Part shown: one piece after another, positions 10,156-23,544 of the stretch | Layout of the letters: each line of letters opens with the position of its first letter | How positions within the stretch are numbered: the stretch's first letter is position 1 | Source of the DNA: Mytilisepta virgata | Lineage: Eukaryota > Mollusca > Bivalvia > Mytilida > Mytilidae | Length of the DNA: 64,000 bases | NCBI GenBank assembly: GCA_028015205.1 | Contig: CM051514.1 | Coordinates: forward strand, 23,204,150-23,268,149 | Reading direction: 5' to 3' | Position numbers and translations under genes: made by a program | Notes under the pieces: generated by a model | Databases searched by the model: none | What the model saw: only the letters and a program-made list of their open reading frames with translations | What the model was told of the DNA's origin: nothing

Positions 10156-11125
10156 TATACGGGAGATTATTTTCCTTTTCATATTTTCAAATTTTGTAGT
10201 CATCTTGAAATAGTGTGCGTGATTCCAAAAATATACATGTAAAGCTCATGTCGAAAATATTGAATCCAATTCATTTTCAGTTAATATTATGTAAATTATG
10301 TGCTTGGTTGTTTTCGCAAACAAAAATCATTCTTAGTTACTGCCGATTTCAATTCAAGTCAAGGACTATCTACCAGTTCAAATTTAAACCTCTGTGGGAG
10401 TTTTATCTTTGAATATTTCGACCGTATCCGACCAGCAGCTATAAGAGTGTAAACAAACATATTTTAACCGTGCTATATACATTTCGTATCATTTCTAGCT
10501 GCATGTAGGGATCACCTTTTTAGTAATCACACTCGACTGTTGCTTTTTCAAATGTCAAAATGAAGAAAAGGTAAAGCAAATGCCGTATAAGGACATAGAT
10601 ATGCAAGAAAGATACTACTTAATTTTCACAAGAATTGACATTTTCAATATCGTATCCACTATTTATTTCTTGCTGAATTGAAATATATAAACGGGACCTG
10701 TCCGCTAAAGTTCTCATGATCTTTTCCACTTACTAGAGCTGAAAAATAAAGAATTTCGCAGTCCAATGATATAGTCAAAAATAATTGTCATAATTGAGCA
10801 CTTATCCTGACTTACACGCACATTTTCTATAATTTTTCGCATCTGAAAATTGACAGAATCATTTATTACGAAATGTTTATGATGTATTAAGCACGTAATT
10901 AACAGACCATAATATTCTTTCGCTACAGACCAATTTTTTAGCCTAGAATTTGTTCAGTTTCTGATAATTGAATTATATAATTTTTGTCAGACAGTGTCTG
11001 TATAATAGATAGTAATTGATTGGTTTTTGTTGGAACAAAACAGTATCAATACAATGGAACATTTTAATGATTTTTGTTGTAATGACATTTTGGGAGATAA
11101 TAGTTTTAAAACAGTACATCGAAAG
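10156..11125. other. No recognised feature
   Basis: AT-rich unique-looking sequence between two copies of the same MITE. No credible coding segment. Confidence 0.4.
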
Positions 11126-11446
11126 CACTAGAAACAAACCTTTTGATCTTTCATTATTGTTGATTCTTACATTGGGATGATTTTCTGCAGCACCATATTG
11201 TTAAACAAAAGCAAGATAACAAGCTGAACTCAGGACATGCTGTATTGCAGTCAGTCAAGTTTAATAAAGACAAGTTTAGACCATTTCAGCATAGGTTACG
11301 TAAATAAAATTCATGTTTAACTCTAAATTTTTTGACTGACTGAAAGGCGTTTATCTTGATTTGGTTTTAATTATGAGAAATTGTCAAAATCAAGCTAGTC
11401 AAGATTAATCAAAAGAAATGTATGTTGAAACCGGTGGTATATGCAA
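11126..11446. mobile_element. CACTA-ended MITE, copy 2
   Basis: Begins CACTAGAAACAAACCTTTTG at 11126, matching the family terminus. The middle has TTTTCTGCAGCACCATATTG and TTTCAGCATAGGTTA, as in copy 1. The right end is degenerate (GGTGGTATATGC near 11435-11446). Confidence 0.65.
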
Positions 11447-12123
11447 ATTTAGATGGGTGCTTTTCAAAGATTTCATTTTAAAGCCCAAGTTCTGGGGACA
11501 ATTTAAAAAACATATTGTAAACATTACCCATAGATAAGAAAGTTTTGGTGTGTTTTATTGATCAATTCAAAAATGTATTCATCAGGGATAAAAAAAAATA
11601 ATTTGATATAAGCGATCTGCGGAGGCCAGCCATTTTTGTATAGGGGAGCCACAATCAATGTTGGTGGAGTCCTAAAACCACAAAGTCGTAAATCAAAAGT
11701 GGCATGTCATTGGCATACATTTTCAAAATTACTTCCAGAGCGACAGGGTACACGATTCGGGAATGTAAGATTCTTGTTTTGTTGAGATTTTTTTAGTTGT
11801 AAATTTTAACTTTACTTCAATGGTTATAAGTATTATTTTTTGTTTAATCTTATAACTACCTGGAATTCAATATTTCCTTTGCTTGTTTTTTCCTAGATAA
11901 TAAATAAAAATAGTATTATGATTTAAACAAAGAAATGGTTTACGTAGAAGGCAGTCGATTTTATTACATTTCGGTCGTTTCAATTTTTTCTCAACAGTAA
12001 TGTTTCAGTTTTGTATACTTCGTGAAAGTAATTTTGAACACTATTGCAGATAGTCATCGGTATATCGCGCTGCAGAGAATCGATCAAAACTTGAGGTTTT
12101 CTTAAAAATTCTGTACTCATGCT

Positions 12124-12155
<32 letters not shown>

Positions 12156-13574
12156 TTTTTTCACATATAGTGAGAATAATTACTTCAACTAGTTAAGCAA
12201 AAAAAGCGTATTTCGACAAGGTCTAACATGCTCACTATTGTTATTATTTATTAGTTTAATTAGTTTATGGCTTCACTGAGGTGACTGACAGGTGTGTCAT
12301 TGGTAATTATAAATGGTGCGTTCCTTGCCCGTCAACACTTTTATAACAACATGATCATTATACAACGTTGCTTCAACAATAATAATGGGGCAACTCGAAG
12401 GTTTCTTACATGTCGCCAATTGTACATTTATCATGTTTATAGTAAAACACACTTTAACAGATTAAACAACATAAAAGTTTTTTAATATTGTGAATCAAAC
12501 ATACAGTCTTGAACTCTTAAACGTGTACCATTATCCATACCAGTTTTTATCAAATCAAACAAGACCAGTGGCAACATAAACATTCGGATGGTAAAGGCAT
12601 GCTTATGCATTTAGAGCATTCGCACCAGTTTCTTTCGGCGTGGATTTTCTTCTACTTCACATTGTCTAATTTAATTTGAGTATTCAATTTCAGCCAGTTC
12701 TTCGGTATATTTAGGTTCATATCATAATGCTATATACTCCTTCTTCATCAAGCCTGAAAACATTTCGTTATATGAACCCGAAGTTGACATTTTTAAATTT
12801 ATATTCTTGTAACACTGAAGCAGTCATCTACCCCAATTTTATATACTGTCTGCGACCAAGCTTAAATATTATTTCAGAAAATGAAATTGCTAAAATTGTT
12901 GGCATATTAATTGATCCTTCGGTTAATTGTCGCTTATGAAGTTTTCATCATTGGTATGTAAATTTATTAATTCAATTATTGCTTTATCAAAGGTGATACA
13001 ATTTAAAAGTTGCTAGTAAGTAATTCGAACATTTCATGTTTATTACACATAAACTATTATTCTAATACTACGAACAAGACCAAAAACTAAATACTGAGAT
13101 GGTTTTATGACGTCATTATCTTCCATTGAAAATGGCGTATCGTTTAAAATCTACTTAACAAATTTCTCATTCATGGCGTTAATTAACGTCCGTACACAAC
13201 ATTCATCATAATTTCATCCCGCAATTATCACATTAAGGGTATTTTGTTCCTGTAATTTAATTCAAAGGTAAATATTCAGCATTCCAATTTTTTCCCGATG
13301 TGATGAAATTCAGAATTGCATTACAATTTTTCGAATCACTTCTTTTCATAATTATAATTACATATATTACGTTTGGTAAATATTTTATAACCGAATTTGA
13401 ATTGATAACAGACACGGATTAACTTGTGATATAATCGTTATAATGTTGTGATTATCGACTCGTTCCCCCCCCCCCCATATAATGCCCGTATGTAAATGGT
13501 AGCATGCTGTGGAAAATTATTCATTAATTTTAGGATAGATTTGTAGGTCATGACGTCACCATCTGTATTTATGT
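11447..13574. other. Mostly unrecognised AT-rich DNA with a (TA)n microsatellite
   Basis: Contains a (TA) run at about 12123-12150 and a C-run at 13464-13476. Short open frames at 12294-12485 and 12727-12939 have random composition. I see no gene. Confidence 0.4.
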
Positions 13575-13774
13575 CGGCAAGATGGCCGACTATCTAGTGC
13601 TTCATTTCATAAAACAATTTTTAAAATACACATTTATCACTGTAAATATAGGAATGACGTTTTGTACATATTTAAGTATATTTGCAATAGGTGTGTTAAA
13701 TCTGGAGCCGATTTGGTCATTTCCTTTAATGAAAACATAGCAGTAATACAAATGCACAGACTTTATTGAATATA

Positions 13775-14155
13775 AGTCTTAACTACTGTAGTTTTGATGG
13801 ATCACTGGTGATCAACCCACAGAGCTTGTTAGCGCACCCAAAGTGGCAGCTAGGGGAAAACATGCTCGTTTGGGTCGTCTGGTCATTATACAGAAGGCCT
13901 GACAGCAGACCATAGTGCGTAACTGTTTGGAGAATGCCACGCTTAAGACCCCTTTTGTTGTTTTCGAAAAAGAGCAGGCCCATTGCCGCTAAAGAAGGCT
14001 GAATTATCCGACTTAACCTAGCAACCCATCCTTTTACAGTGTTCCGTCCACCGCTATTGAATTTAGTTTGATAAATTGAACTGGTTCTCCTCATGAAGAA
14101 GTACGAACTAATATGTATTTGCCATTGGACGTTAAGCCAACAACAATCACTCTTT
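13775..14155 (-). repeat. Dispersed repeat family H, copy 1
   Basis: Shares an ordered series of phrases with the copy at 27335-27720 and, inverted, with 30430-30845: GATCAC near one end, a TCTGGTCATTATACAG...CTGAC block, GAGAATGCCAC, GCCGCTAAAGAAGGCTGAAT, and TTTGCCATTGGACGTTAAGC at the other end. Orientation is taken from GCTTAACGTCCAGTGGCAAA, which reads on the minus strand here. A reverse-strand 103-codon open frame through it is a by-product. Confidence 0.7.
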
Positions 14156-14159
14156 CTTT

Positions 14160-15000
14160 AAACAAATCTTTTGTGGCAGAAAATCAAGATGATTTAGAAG
14201 ACCAGAATGAAAGTTTTATAACAAAGAACTATTGCTTAATGGTAATTACTATTATAATAGACACTTAGAATTAATATGGGCACCCTTCATAATCGATTTG
14301 ATTCTATACTTTATGAAACACAACACATCAATCCGTGTAAAAATAGTTGAACAATACATTGATATGCTGTGCGTTGGTTTTATTTTCAGGTGTTTTTATA
14401 TTCTTATAAACTTAACACCAAGAAAGGAATTGGTCAACTTCATACTTACTGGTCAATGTAGTGACGATACAGTTTCATAAAGAAGCCGAGTATTCAATTC
14501 TACACATCTCATTTAACTATCGGTTTTAGACTTCTCTTGGTCGAAAACATGGAAAATGCTTCGTAATTTGAATTCGACGTCTATGAAAACACGTTAGTTA
14601 AAATCTGTGGATGATCAAATGTATCAAGGTCATTGCAGTGACTTTACATGGAACACCCGGGACATTTTACAAAATAGCGTATGGATTACATATATTTACC
14701 CTAATAAATGCATTGGTAATGTTTATTTTATCACACTTTTGTTTTTAAAAATGCGACTTGTCAATAATCCTTTACATCTCATTCAATTGAATACTTGCAT
14801 GCATTTTCTAAAAAAAATATGTAAAAATGAAATATTATCCAGTGTTTAGAAACAAATTTTGCAAAAGGAAATCTTCAATGTATTGTGCAGCAAAATAGGA
14901 AACAAAGTTCCTGAGGGTATCAAGAGCTCAGTTGCTAGTATTTTAATACATGTGCTAGCCCGAAATTCATACTTTAAATTTACCGTTTCAAAAATGTCAA
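14160..15000. other. No recognised feature
   Basis: Several 60-80 codon frames but no recognisable domains. The sequence is AT-rich throughout. Confidence 0.35.
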
Positions 15001-15089
15001 ATGCATACCTCTGTCCTTAGATGGTTTTGGCTTTACCCTTTAGGTCAATTTGGTTTTTTAAAGTTGGTCTTCAACTTTTTGGATTGGTG

Positions 15090-15150
15090 TACATTTTAGG
15101 CACTGAGAACAACTGATGAGTCCTAAATCGACAAAATCTGCACATTTTTT
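15090..15150 (+). ncRNA. Degenerate hammerhead-ribozyme-like core
   Basis: CACTGAGAACAACTGATGAG is followed by TCCTAAATCGACAAAATC (about 15101-15138). CTGATGAG matches the conserved CUGAUGA box. A short stem II could form (GUC/GAC around CUAAAUC). The GAAA box required next is replaced by AAAA after GAC, and no clear stem III with a cleavage triplet follows. So if it descends from a hammerhead-bearing repeat it is probably inactive. Hammerhead-bearing retrozymes and satellites are known from bivalves. Confidence 0.25.
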
Positions 15151-16960
15151 GCCGCAAAATTATCAAAGAATTTTACTTGTACAATTCTTGATTATCTCAA
15201 CAGACAATGAATGGATCTTTGGGTCTTATCTTGTCCTTATTTAATTCCTCAAAAATGTTTGTTTTTTGGCAAATAGACAGTAGTAGACAAATCATATTAA
15301 GTAAATCATACAGACAAATCTTTTCGGCCACAAAGTTACATATGGCTACATTTTCCAATTACATTTGAAACGTATTATTAGATTTTAAGGAATGTAGGTT
15401 TTGTTACAGAACTACCAAGTCTCCTCAAGGTATTAATGTACAACCTTTACGTTATGTATGTCTACTAAGTGCCTATCTTTAAATGATTTATTGTAATATG
15501 AAGAGTATTCTATATATTATAACGCCTTTGTCAATGTTTGTAATTATTGAACTCAAAGTTCTTAAAAATGTAATATCGATAGTTTTAACATCAATGAGAC
15601 TGATTAGTTTCCTCTTTTGCAGTTGATTTAGACTTCAAATTATAACGTTAATGGTCGTTTCTGATGAGTTTGTGTAGGCCAATTACCTAATATGCAAAAT
15701 AGTGATACGACTAATTACTAAAAAGTTTTATACATTATCAAAATCATTATATGCATTCAAGTGACAAAAATAATTTCGAAAATGGTCGACGTAAACAACT
15801 ATTGTTTACACAGACAGGTTTGGTATGATTGTATGCGAGTTACTTCTCTTTCCTTTAAAAAGATTGCACTCAAAGTCCCCGCTAGTGTAAGTTATACAGT
15901 TATTTGTACTGATGAATGTAGTCCAAACGTTGTTGAACAAATTCTTTGTATTATTTACAGATGGCCTAGTAACGAATTACCCCAAAGTGACAAAAAAAGT
16001 GATTGCAGAATTACCTGAGCAGCTTTTTCTGGGTGCAGAATAAACCGATAAGAATATCAAAATCAAAAGTAACTTTCTCCATACGTGTCGTTTACGGAAC
16101 ATATTCCGTGAAATGGAAGAAAGAACAAAGTGGAGCTACGAACGGGTAAAATGTCAGGAGTATTTAATAATAATCTTGAACCCGGTTTTCCTTGATTATT
16201 AGAATATATATCTTCATGTCCCTTTTAGACTTTAGCCAATTGACAAATACCTCCATCTCTATAACTACTTGTCTGTGTTCGAAACAGAACTTGGAAATAT
16301 AAATCCAATGAAGAGTGATAAATATTTAATTCCATTAAGAAGAGAACCTGAAATAAGATTCTTAATCTTATCTGTGTATGTTCACATCAACGAATATTTA
16401 TATATAGTAAAGGAGAATGATTGTGCAGTGATTAATTTTTATTAGATACCTGTATCTATACTATCATGACTATGTCAGAGAAAATAATTGTGAATCAATG
16501 ATGGTTTGGCTGGACCTGAATTGTTAACAGCTACAATTAGTGCAATAAACTTATTGTTGTTGTGTTAAAAAAAGAAAAAAAAGAATGTAATGAATCGTAA
16601 ATAATTTCGAAACTCCGAACACAGACACGACGAATTTGTTGCGGTGTGTTTATAAGTGTAATATACAATCTGAAAAATGGTAACATAAGCACCAAAATAA
16701 AATATTACAAGTGATATCCAAACGATTACAAATACTTGAAAATACAAACAACATTTATGATATAAAAAATAAAAAAATAAAATCAATATTTCATCCAAAA
16801 GGTCTTCATAAGGGGTTCACAAGATATTTGAATATAATGTACATCTGTTTAATAAGGGTAACTTATTAAACCCTTTTGGTTGAAATATTGGTTTTTTTCA
16901 GTTGTTATCTTTCATGTTGACTTTTTTACTTTTTACCGTTTACACACAGACATAACTAGG
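15151..16960. other. No recognised feature
   Basis: AT-rich. The open frame at 15782-16018 (about 78 codons from ATG) has several cysteines but no motif I can place. A-rich tracts occur near 16566-16585. Confidence 0.35.
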
Positions 16961-16964
16961 AAGG

Positions 16965-17200
16965 TGGTATGGTAATGGTCATTATTTTTGTCTTTGAACA
17001 GGACAACACTTAGGTTGTGAGTTAGAATCTCACCTGTTGCGGGGTGTGATCGACTCCGTTCTTAATTGACAAGGATGGTTATTTTTCCTACCGAAGGTCG
17101 GTGGTTCTCTCCGGCCTCCCCCACCAATAAACACTGGCCGCTGCGAAAAACCAAGTGAGCTGAAACGGCGTAAAACCACAACTAAACAAACAAACAAGCA
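16965..17200 (+). mobile_element. SINE family S1, head degraded
   Basis: From GGTTGTGAGTTAGAATCTCACC (box B region, about 17014-17034) onward it follows the full copy at 59335-59605: GTGTGATCGACTCC, TTAATTGACAAGGATGG, CCTACCGAAGGTCGGTGG, CCACCAATAAACACTGGCCG and GAAACGGCGTAAAACC, ending in an (AAAC)n-like tail (ACTAAACAAACAAAC). Box A is not recognisable, although ~50 bp upstream still align loosely. Confidence 0.75.
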
Positions 17201-18590
17201 TTGGTAAGATATTTCTAGGAAAAAGAATAGAATGGAAACGGGGAATGCGTCAAAGAGAAAACAACCCGACCAAAAGCTGTTTTCCGAACAAAGAGCAGAA
17301 AAAAAGCTAGTTCACATTCAAGGTATATGACGTATTTTTCTATATTAAATAAGCATTCTATATTGTATCATACCATCATTGTGAGGCACATAACATTTGC
17401 GGATCTCGATGAATATGTTTCATCAACACTTCATAAGGCAAACTGTTTTACAAGAAATAGCTCAAACTACTGACAGTGTTAATCCATTCCAAAATTAAAT
17501 GCACTGCATGAGAAAGTCGAAAATACATGCTTTTTTACATGACATTTTGTTGGAAACGTTTATCAAACTGAGATGCATAGATTAGCTCCTTCAGTGAATA
17601 ATTGAACTTCACGATGGGAGAAAATGAAGTTTTTATAATACTTTAACAGATGTTGAGAAAACAAGTATTAATGTTGACGAGACCGCATACACCCAGTACT
17701 ATTAAAACTATAGATTTCAGCCTACGTTTTTCACGTATCAAACAACGCCGCGGAAAACCCAGAGAGAAGAGCGTGATTATAAAAATGACTTTTTGGTATG
17801 ATTCTTTTCTCGCTAATCAAGACAAATTACCGTCAAATCCTATTATCTAGAGGTCTTATCATAACGCATTGCGAAACATGTTTGATGTCATTTGGAAAAG
17901 ACATGATTTTTTAAAATGTTAAAATCTTTATGTTAAGGTATACATTGAACAATACATTGAATACATGCACAAAAATGTACTTTGTTGCACTATAATAATG
18001 ATAAACATACCCTTCCAATTCCTTTGTGAGTTGATATATATACTTAAAGATTGGTTTCATTTTATTTCATTGTTGCCAGTTCAATTGATCACTTAGTTTT
18101 ATCTAACTGAAACATTTTTACATTAGAAATTAGATAAAAGATATATATGGGAGTTGATATCAACGAAACACTAAAATAAAGTCGGACATCTAATTTCTTG
18201 CGTACGATGTACATTTTTAGATTAATACTTTTGAAAGCTTAGAATATTTTTGAAATATTGTGGCCAATAGAGCCTAAATTGCCTACAGACATTAGCCAAA
18301 TTCACGTAAGATCAACTTTCCTTATTATAAACCCTAATTTTCAACAGAATTTCAACAATTAACAAACACTACCCACACAGAAACATAAATACTTAAGACA
18401 GAGAGTGGCTTTTTGTTGCAGTCGTCTATGTTGAAAGTCGCTATGAGGTCTTCGACAATGTGCCAACCAGCCCTTGTTAACAGTCACATAAAGTCCAGCT
18501 CTTGAAGTTATTTTTTCATTTGAAAATGTAAGGCCTTTTGTATCTACAAGGCTGTTAAAGAAACCCAAAAGTTTAAAGTAACATTGATAT
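17201..18590. other. No recognised feature
   Basis: No credible gene. An open frame at 17650-17850 is basic and short. The sequence ends at the start of a tandem array. Confidence 0.35.
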
Positions 18591-18599
18591 TTTACCTAT

Positions 18600-19650
18600 T
18601 ACCTAAAAAAGAGGAAAATTTTCGTATGAGATTCCTGCCAACTATTGTTAAAGTCTACTTATTACGTCCTGAGCAAATGACAACAAAGTACTTTCCCATA
18701 TGGTTTCAATGGGAAGTTTGAACAGCCGAAGTCATAATTTGATCAGATGAAACGCAAATAGTAAGTACATTATTTTTAAAGGGAACTGTTGTCCTCAATA
18801 TTTCAAAGTTTCGAAATATTCCATAATCTGGATTAAGATTTGATACTTTTTGAAAATTGGCCAATCAAAATCAAAGATGGCTTTTTATAGCCATGTTGTT
18901 CATCCAACCGAAACCAAAGGTAGAAAATTGGTAGAGATCCTTCCATACATATCAGTACTGCCAACTGTGGCTACAATCTGCCCATTTTCCTGGGAAAATG
19001 AGAAAAAAAGTCCTTTGCCATTTGGTTTCAGTAGAAATTTTAGACAGCCGCAGTCGTCGCTTAATCAGATGAATCTCAACGAAAAGTTGAACTTTTGTAG
19101 AGGATATTGTTGTCATCAATCGTGCAAAGTTTCAAAAAAATTTCATTGTGTAGTTTCAGAGGAGAAGGTTTTTAAAAATTGGCCAATCATAATCAAAGAT
19201 GGTCTCCGGCGGCCATGTTGTTCTCTAATCTGAAACCAAAGGCAGAATTTTAATAGAGGTCTTTCCATACATCATTCCTGTCAACGTTGGTTACAATCTG
19301 CCAGTTTGTTCCTGAGCAAATAAGTCCTTTCCCATATGGATTCAATGGAAACTTTGAACAGCCGCAGCCGCCGGTTGAGCAGATGAATCTCATACGAAAG
19401 TGGATTGTTTGAAGAGGGCATTGTTGTCATCAATCCTGCAAAGTTTCAAACATATCATAATGTACTTTCAGAAGATTTTTGAAAATTGACTAATAGAAAT
19501 CAAAGATTGCCTCTGGCGGCCATGTTGTTCATCCACCTTAAGCAAAGCTGGAACTTTAATAGAAGTCCTTCCATATATTATTTCTCCCAACGTTTACGGA
19601 CGGACGATGGACGACGGACACAAAGTGTTGACATAAGCTCAAATGGCCTA
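18600..19650. repeat. ~310-320 bp tandem array ending in a GGACG microsatellite
   Basis: Three to four copies. GCCATGTTGTTC recurs at about 18890, 19211 and 19520. Each unit also has AAATTGGCCAATCA.AATCAAAGAT, GAACAGCCGCAG, CAGATGAATCTCA and TGTTGTCATCAATC.TGCAAAG. The array ends in GGACGGACGATGGACGACGG at about 19599. An array of tandem cores followed by such a microsatellite matches the known layout of pearl-type bivalve elements. The plus-strand 127-codon frame here (18850-19233) is a by-product of the repeat. Confidence 0.75.
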
Positions 19651-19894
19651 TAGGTCAGGTGAGATATAAATGCCCATTGAAACGAGCACAAGCAAGGTAT
19701 AAATAAGCTATCTATTGAGTATCATATGCTCAGGGTTATATAATTATGTAACAGTAGAGCAGGTCATATACCTCCAAAATGCCGTGCCGCCATTAATGCA
19801 AAGCGCCAATTCTTGGCGTCGACATTCTGTTCTTACTTACAAATTTTCAATTCACAGACAACGGTTACGTGTATCTTTTCATACGGAAGTGTAC

Positions 19895-20125
19895 CTAATC
19901 ATAAACTGGATCATACTTTGTACAACTTCACGACGGGTAACGGAGCACCTGGGTTCACTCCTGGTTTTTATAGGAGTTTTTATAGGAGTTCGTGTTCATT
20001 GTTTTATAGTGTTCAGTGTTTATTTGTTGTGCTTGTGGTCTTGCTGGGTTTGTCTGTCCAATGGATTACTTTTTTGATTTTATCCCTAGGTATACATGTA
20101 TTTGTCCTCTTTATCTGTACACCCG
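19895..20125 (+). repeat. Dispersed repeat family G, copy 1
   Basis: GGAGCACCTGGGTTCACTCC, TGGTTTTTATAGGAG (the TTTTTATAGGAG block is duplicated), GTTCAGTGTTTATTTGTTGT and GTCTGTCCAATGGATTA appear in this order. The same series is at 45780-46110 and, in part, at 21040-21185. Its coding status is unknown. Confidence 0.7.
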
Positions 20126-21039
20126 ACCCATTTAACATTAAAAAACCCATATAAAAGTTCAGAACACAAACAAGTTATGGATAAGCAATATTCTTAATAC
20201 TTAAGTGGTTACATATATAATTAATAACAGTAGAGCAGAGCATGAACCCCCAATATTCCCTGTTGCCACCAAAAATTTAACCCTGGACCTTTCGTACTGC
20301 TGTTAAAGCGCAGTAAATTAAACTTAAAAGGAGCTCAACTGGAACAACTAATGGAGAATAGTTATGAATCTGATATAGTAATGTTACATTTATCTCAAAC
20401 AAGGGAAGGCCATTACATAATAAAGTTAACATATCATGTTCAGATTATAAATGTTTTGTAAAATGAAAGTTCTATTTCCTCAATTATTTGGTGGTTAAGC
20501 AACTTTTTTTATATTGCCATGAAAACGTCGTCCACACGTTAAGTGTGTTTCTTCTTTCTGTTGACATCACGTGACAAAAATGATTATCGAACAAATTTTA
20601 AAGTCACACTTTGTTTGCTACTAAACCTTCCTCTGGGACAAAACAATTAAATAGATCGATTTTACCATGTCAAGAGTATCGCTTGTGACACGTGAAAATT
20701 ATTTGTTAAATTATTTAAAAGTCATTGATGGATGAGAGAGAAATTGCCCTGAAAGTTACCAAATGAAAGCTGTTTTTAATTACACGTTTGGGTTAATTTA
20801 CTTTGTTTCAGACAATTGGTACGGCTTTTGGAAGAATTTTGTACTTTAAAGTAGTTGTAGCACTTGGAATAAACGTTTCAAGCCTGTAAAATGTTTTCGT
20901 GAAGATTCAACGTTGTATATCATTTATTATAAAAAAAAGCATGGTATTGCCAGGTGACCTATTGTCATCATTTTACACCTTTTTTGGCGATTAAGATGAC
21001 TAGCAATACAGCGGATATCGAGGTAAAAACATAATTTTA
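20126..21039. other. No recognised feature
   Basis: AT-rich DNA separating two fragments of family G. No gene is visible. Confidence 0.35.
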
Positions 21040-21185
21040 TAGGAGTTCGTGTTCATTGGTTTTTTAGTTTTCTGTGTTTATTTGTTGTGCTTGTGGTTGT
21101 TAATTTGTCTTTCCGGGTTTGTCTGTCCAATGGATTACGTATTTATTATAGCTCCTTATGTATATTTGTCCTTTTCAATAAATCG
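21040..21185 (+). repeat. Dispersed repeat family G, fragment
   Basis: TTTTATAGGAGTTCGTGTTC, TTTAGTTTTCTGTGTTTATT, GTGGTTGTTAATTTGTC and GTCTGTCCAATGGATTA match the distal half of the family G copies. The GAGCACCTG half is absent. Confidence 0.65.
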
Positions 21186-21821
21186 GAGTTAATTTGGATG
21201 TTGTATATTTCGAAATTATTGGGTCTTTCGATTAGTTACCCGTTCGAAGTGATCCCATTATAAGTGTCATATTTGAGGTTAGCTACTTAAGATTAAATAA
21301 CAAAATGGACAAGTTTAAAGTAAGTCAAAGGAATAAGATATCGCTTGTTAAGGGTCATGATATATAAAATGAAACATTTGCGGTCCAGATGTACATGTAG
21401 TCACAAATTCTCCTAGCAGAGAACAGATTACAAATCTATAATTCTGCAGAAAAAAAAGTTTTTAATTATGTTTGTTCATGATTTTTTATCGGTAGGGGAT
21501 GTTTGTTTCTGATGTATCCGAATGATGAGAATGAATGACATTTCTTTCTCAAAGATGATGAACCAAAAGTGAAACAACATTTTAAAATGACATTATTTTT
21601 TCATTAATTTGGAACAATCATGTGATAACTTATGGTTCAGATACCTTAACTCGAGTCAATTTTGTCCATGTCGTATCTCTGACGTACGTCACTTAAATTG
21701 ACAAAACTTATCGTACTTCAAAGATATTGTGTGGCCTAGATCTGATGATTCCATATTGCATATTTTCCACATGTAGACCTACTTGAAAGTTTTTTTTTTT
21801 ATTTGATACCAGAGATATTGA

Positions 21822-21990
21822 ATGCTTATTTGTGGGGGAAGCCAGAGTACCCGGAGAGAACCACCGACCTTCTGTAGGAAAATTAGCAATCCTTGTCAAT
21901 TAAGATTGGAGTCGAGCACACCCCGGCACAGGTGAAATTCAAACTTACAACCTCAGCGTTGACAGACTAGTGATCATTAGAAGTCATGAG
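21822..21990 (-). mobile_element. SINE family S1, reverse-strand copy
   Basis: On the reverse strand: ATGATCACTAGTCTGTCAAC, GCTGAGGTTGTAAGTTTGAA (degraded box B), CACCTGTGCCGGGGTGTG, ATTGACAAGGATTGC, GGTCGGTGGTTCTCTCCGGG and TACTCTGGCTTCCCCCACAA. It stops before the GGCGTAA tail block, so the 3' end is truncated, and box A is missing. Confidence 0.75.
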
Positions 21991-23540
21991 GAAATACATA
22001 GGCCACCGAGGCCCAATTTTTACATACATGTGGTACATATGAGGCCAGTTTGACTTTATTCTATTGTTAACAGTGTTTACACACACCCAGTAATACAAAT
22101 ACATATAGAATTTGTTATTTTTCAGATGGACATGAGAGTTAATATGATGTTGGCGTGGCCAGTGATGCGAGCACAGCAATAGCCTGTTCCAGAAACTCAT
22201 TTCCGGTATCACGACTCTAAAATTATAATTTGAAGCATATTATTTCCCTTACTTTACTTAGTTCGGTTTCCTAGCCTTAGTATTTACTACAAATATATTT
22301 ACTTCGAATTGCATAATGGCTGCCCCCATTAAACAAAGACTTTTCTACATGACCCATATGTAGAAAATGCATATGCTCCCATAGCCATGAGTACAGGTTG
22401 AGTGTGGATGTAGGATGTTCTATGGGACATATTTGTGTTATTTCGGAGGTCCATTATTATTCCACTGAAACAGACATTATTACAGTCGACGCTACAGGTC
22501 AACTGATTAATCGGGTTTTCAGCCGGGATCATATGACATAATAAAAGTATGAATTAGATGGTCCATTGAGTACCACATATGTAGAATGGCCATCTTCCCT
22601 ACTAACCGTATGGCATACTGTAATGATATTCAGTATATACATAAAAGTAAACAGAACTTGCACATTTCTGTATTCTGCATGCCAATTCGATTCAATTGAA
22701 AAGTATTTCTTCTGAAATTCTTATAAAAGTTCACTGCATTATTCGCTTAAATGATGAGTATTGTGGAAGATCATAATTTATAAATTCGCCTTGGATTTTT
22801 GGTTTCATGGTCTACTTTGGTAATCTTTTGCTAATATTTTGCAAACCATTTTTTAACTACACATAAACGTATAATGCATTCCATTCTTTTGCAGTAACGG
22901 TTGCCAATATACATGTAGTCCGGCGACGCACTTATCAAGGAAAAAAACATGGCGCTGTAATTCTGTTATAGATAATGAGTGTAATCAGAGAAGTTGTTCA
23001 AGCGATTAATGCAAAATTGTACAAATTATTTAATACTTTTCCACGTTGTGTTAACAAAAGGAAAATCGATGCGACCTCCTGGTGAATTATTCTTGACTCC
23101 TCATCCTTTTTAAATTATTCACATGGTATTGATCATTCATATGTAGATAAAGGAAACATCGTTTCAGATATTAAAAACAAAGGAAAGTTGTCAACCCATT
23201 AAAACAAGGAAGCTGATATCCGATTGTTACTTAAATACCGTTGTATACATTATCTAGGAAGAACATGACAACCAACATTTTGTGTGATTAGAATGAAACC
23301 GTATGTTGGAAATAGATAAACAAAATCCCGTTATATTGATGTGGGAATATGTTTAATGTCTCTCAAGGACAACTCCAGCCTTATCAACATTATTACAGTA
23401 AATGTTTTACTGGATAAACACAGATAGCGATTTCGACAAGTGTATTCCAGATCCATTCGGTCTCCGATAAAACCTTCCATATAAACACAAACATTGTTCA
23501 GTCACGATCTTTTTCAAAAAGAATTACTTCAGAATATATA
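21991..23540. other. No recognised feature
   Basis: AT-rich with short reverse-strand open frames (21967-22212 and 22329-22532) that lack recognisable motifs. Confidence 0.35.
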
Positions 23541-23544
23541 AAAC

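Noticed and set aside
18850..19233. 127-codon plus-strand gene
   Set aside because: Lies within a ~310 bp tandem array and is not kept open in the neighbouring unit.
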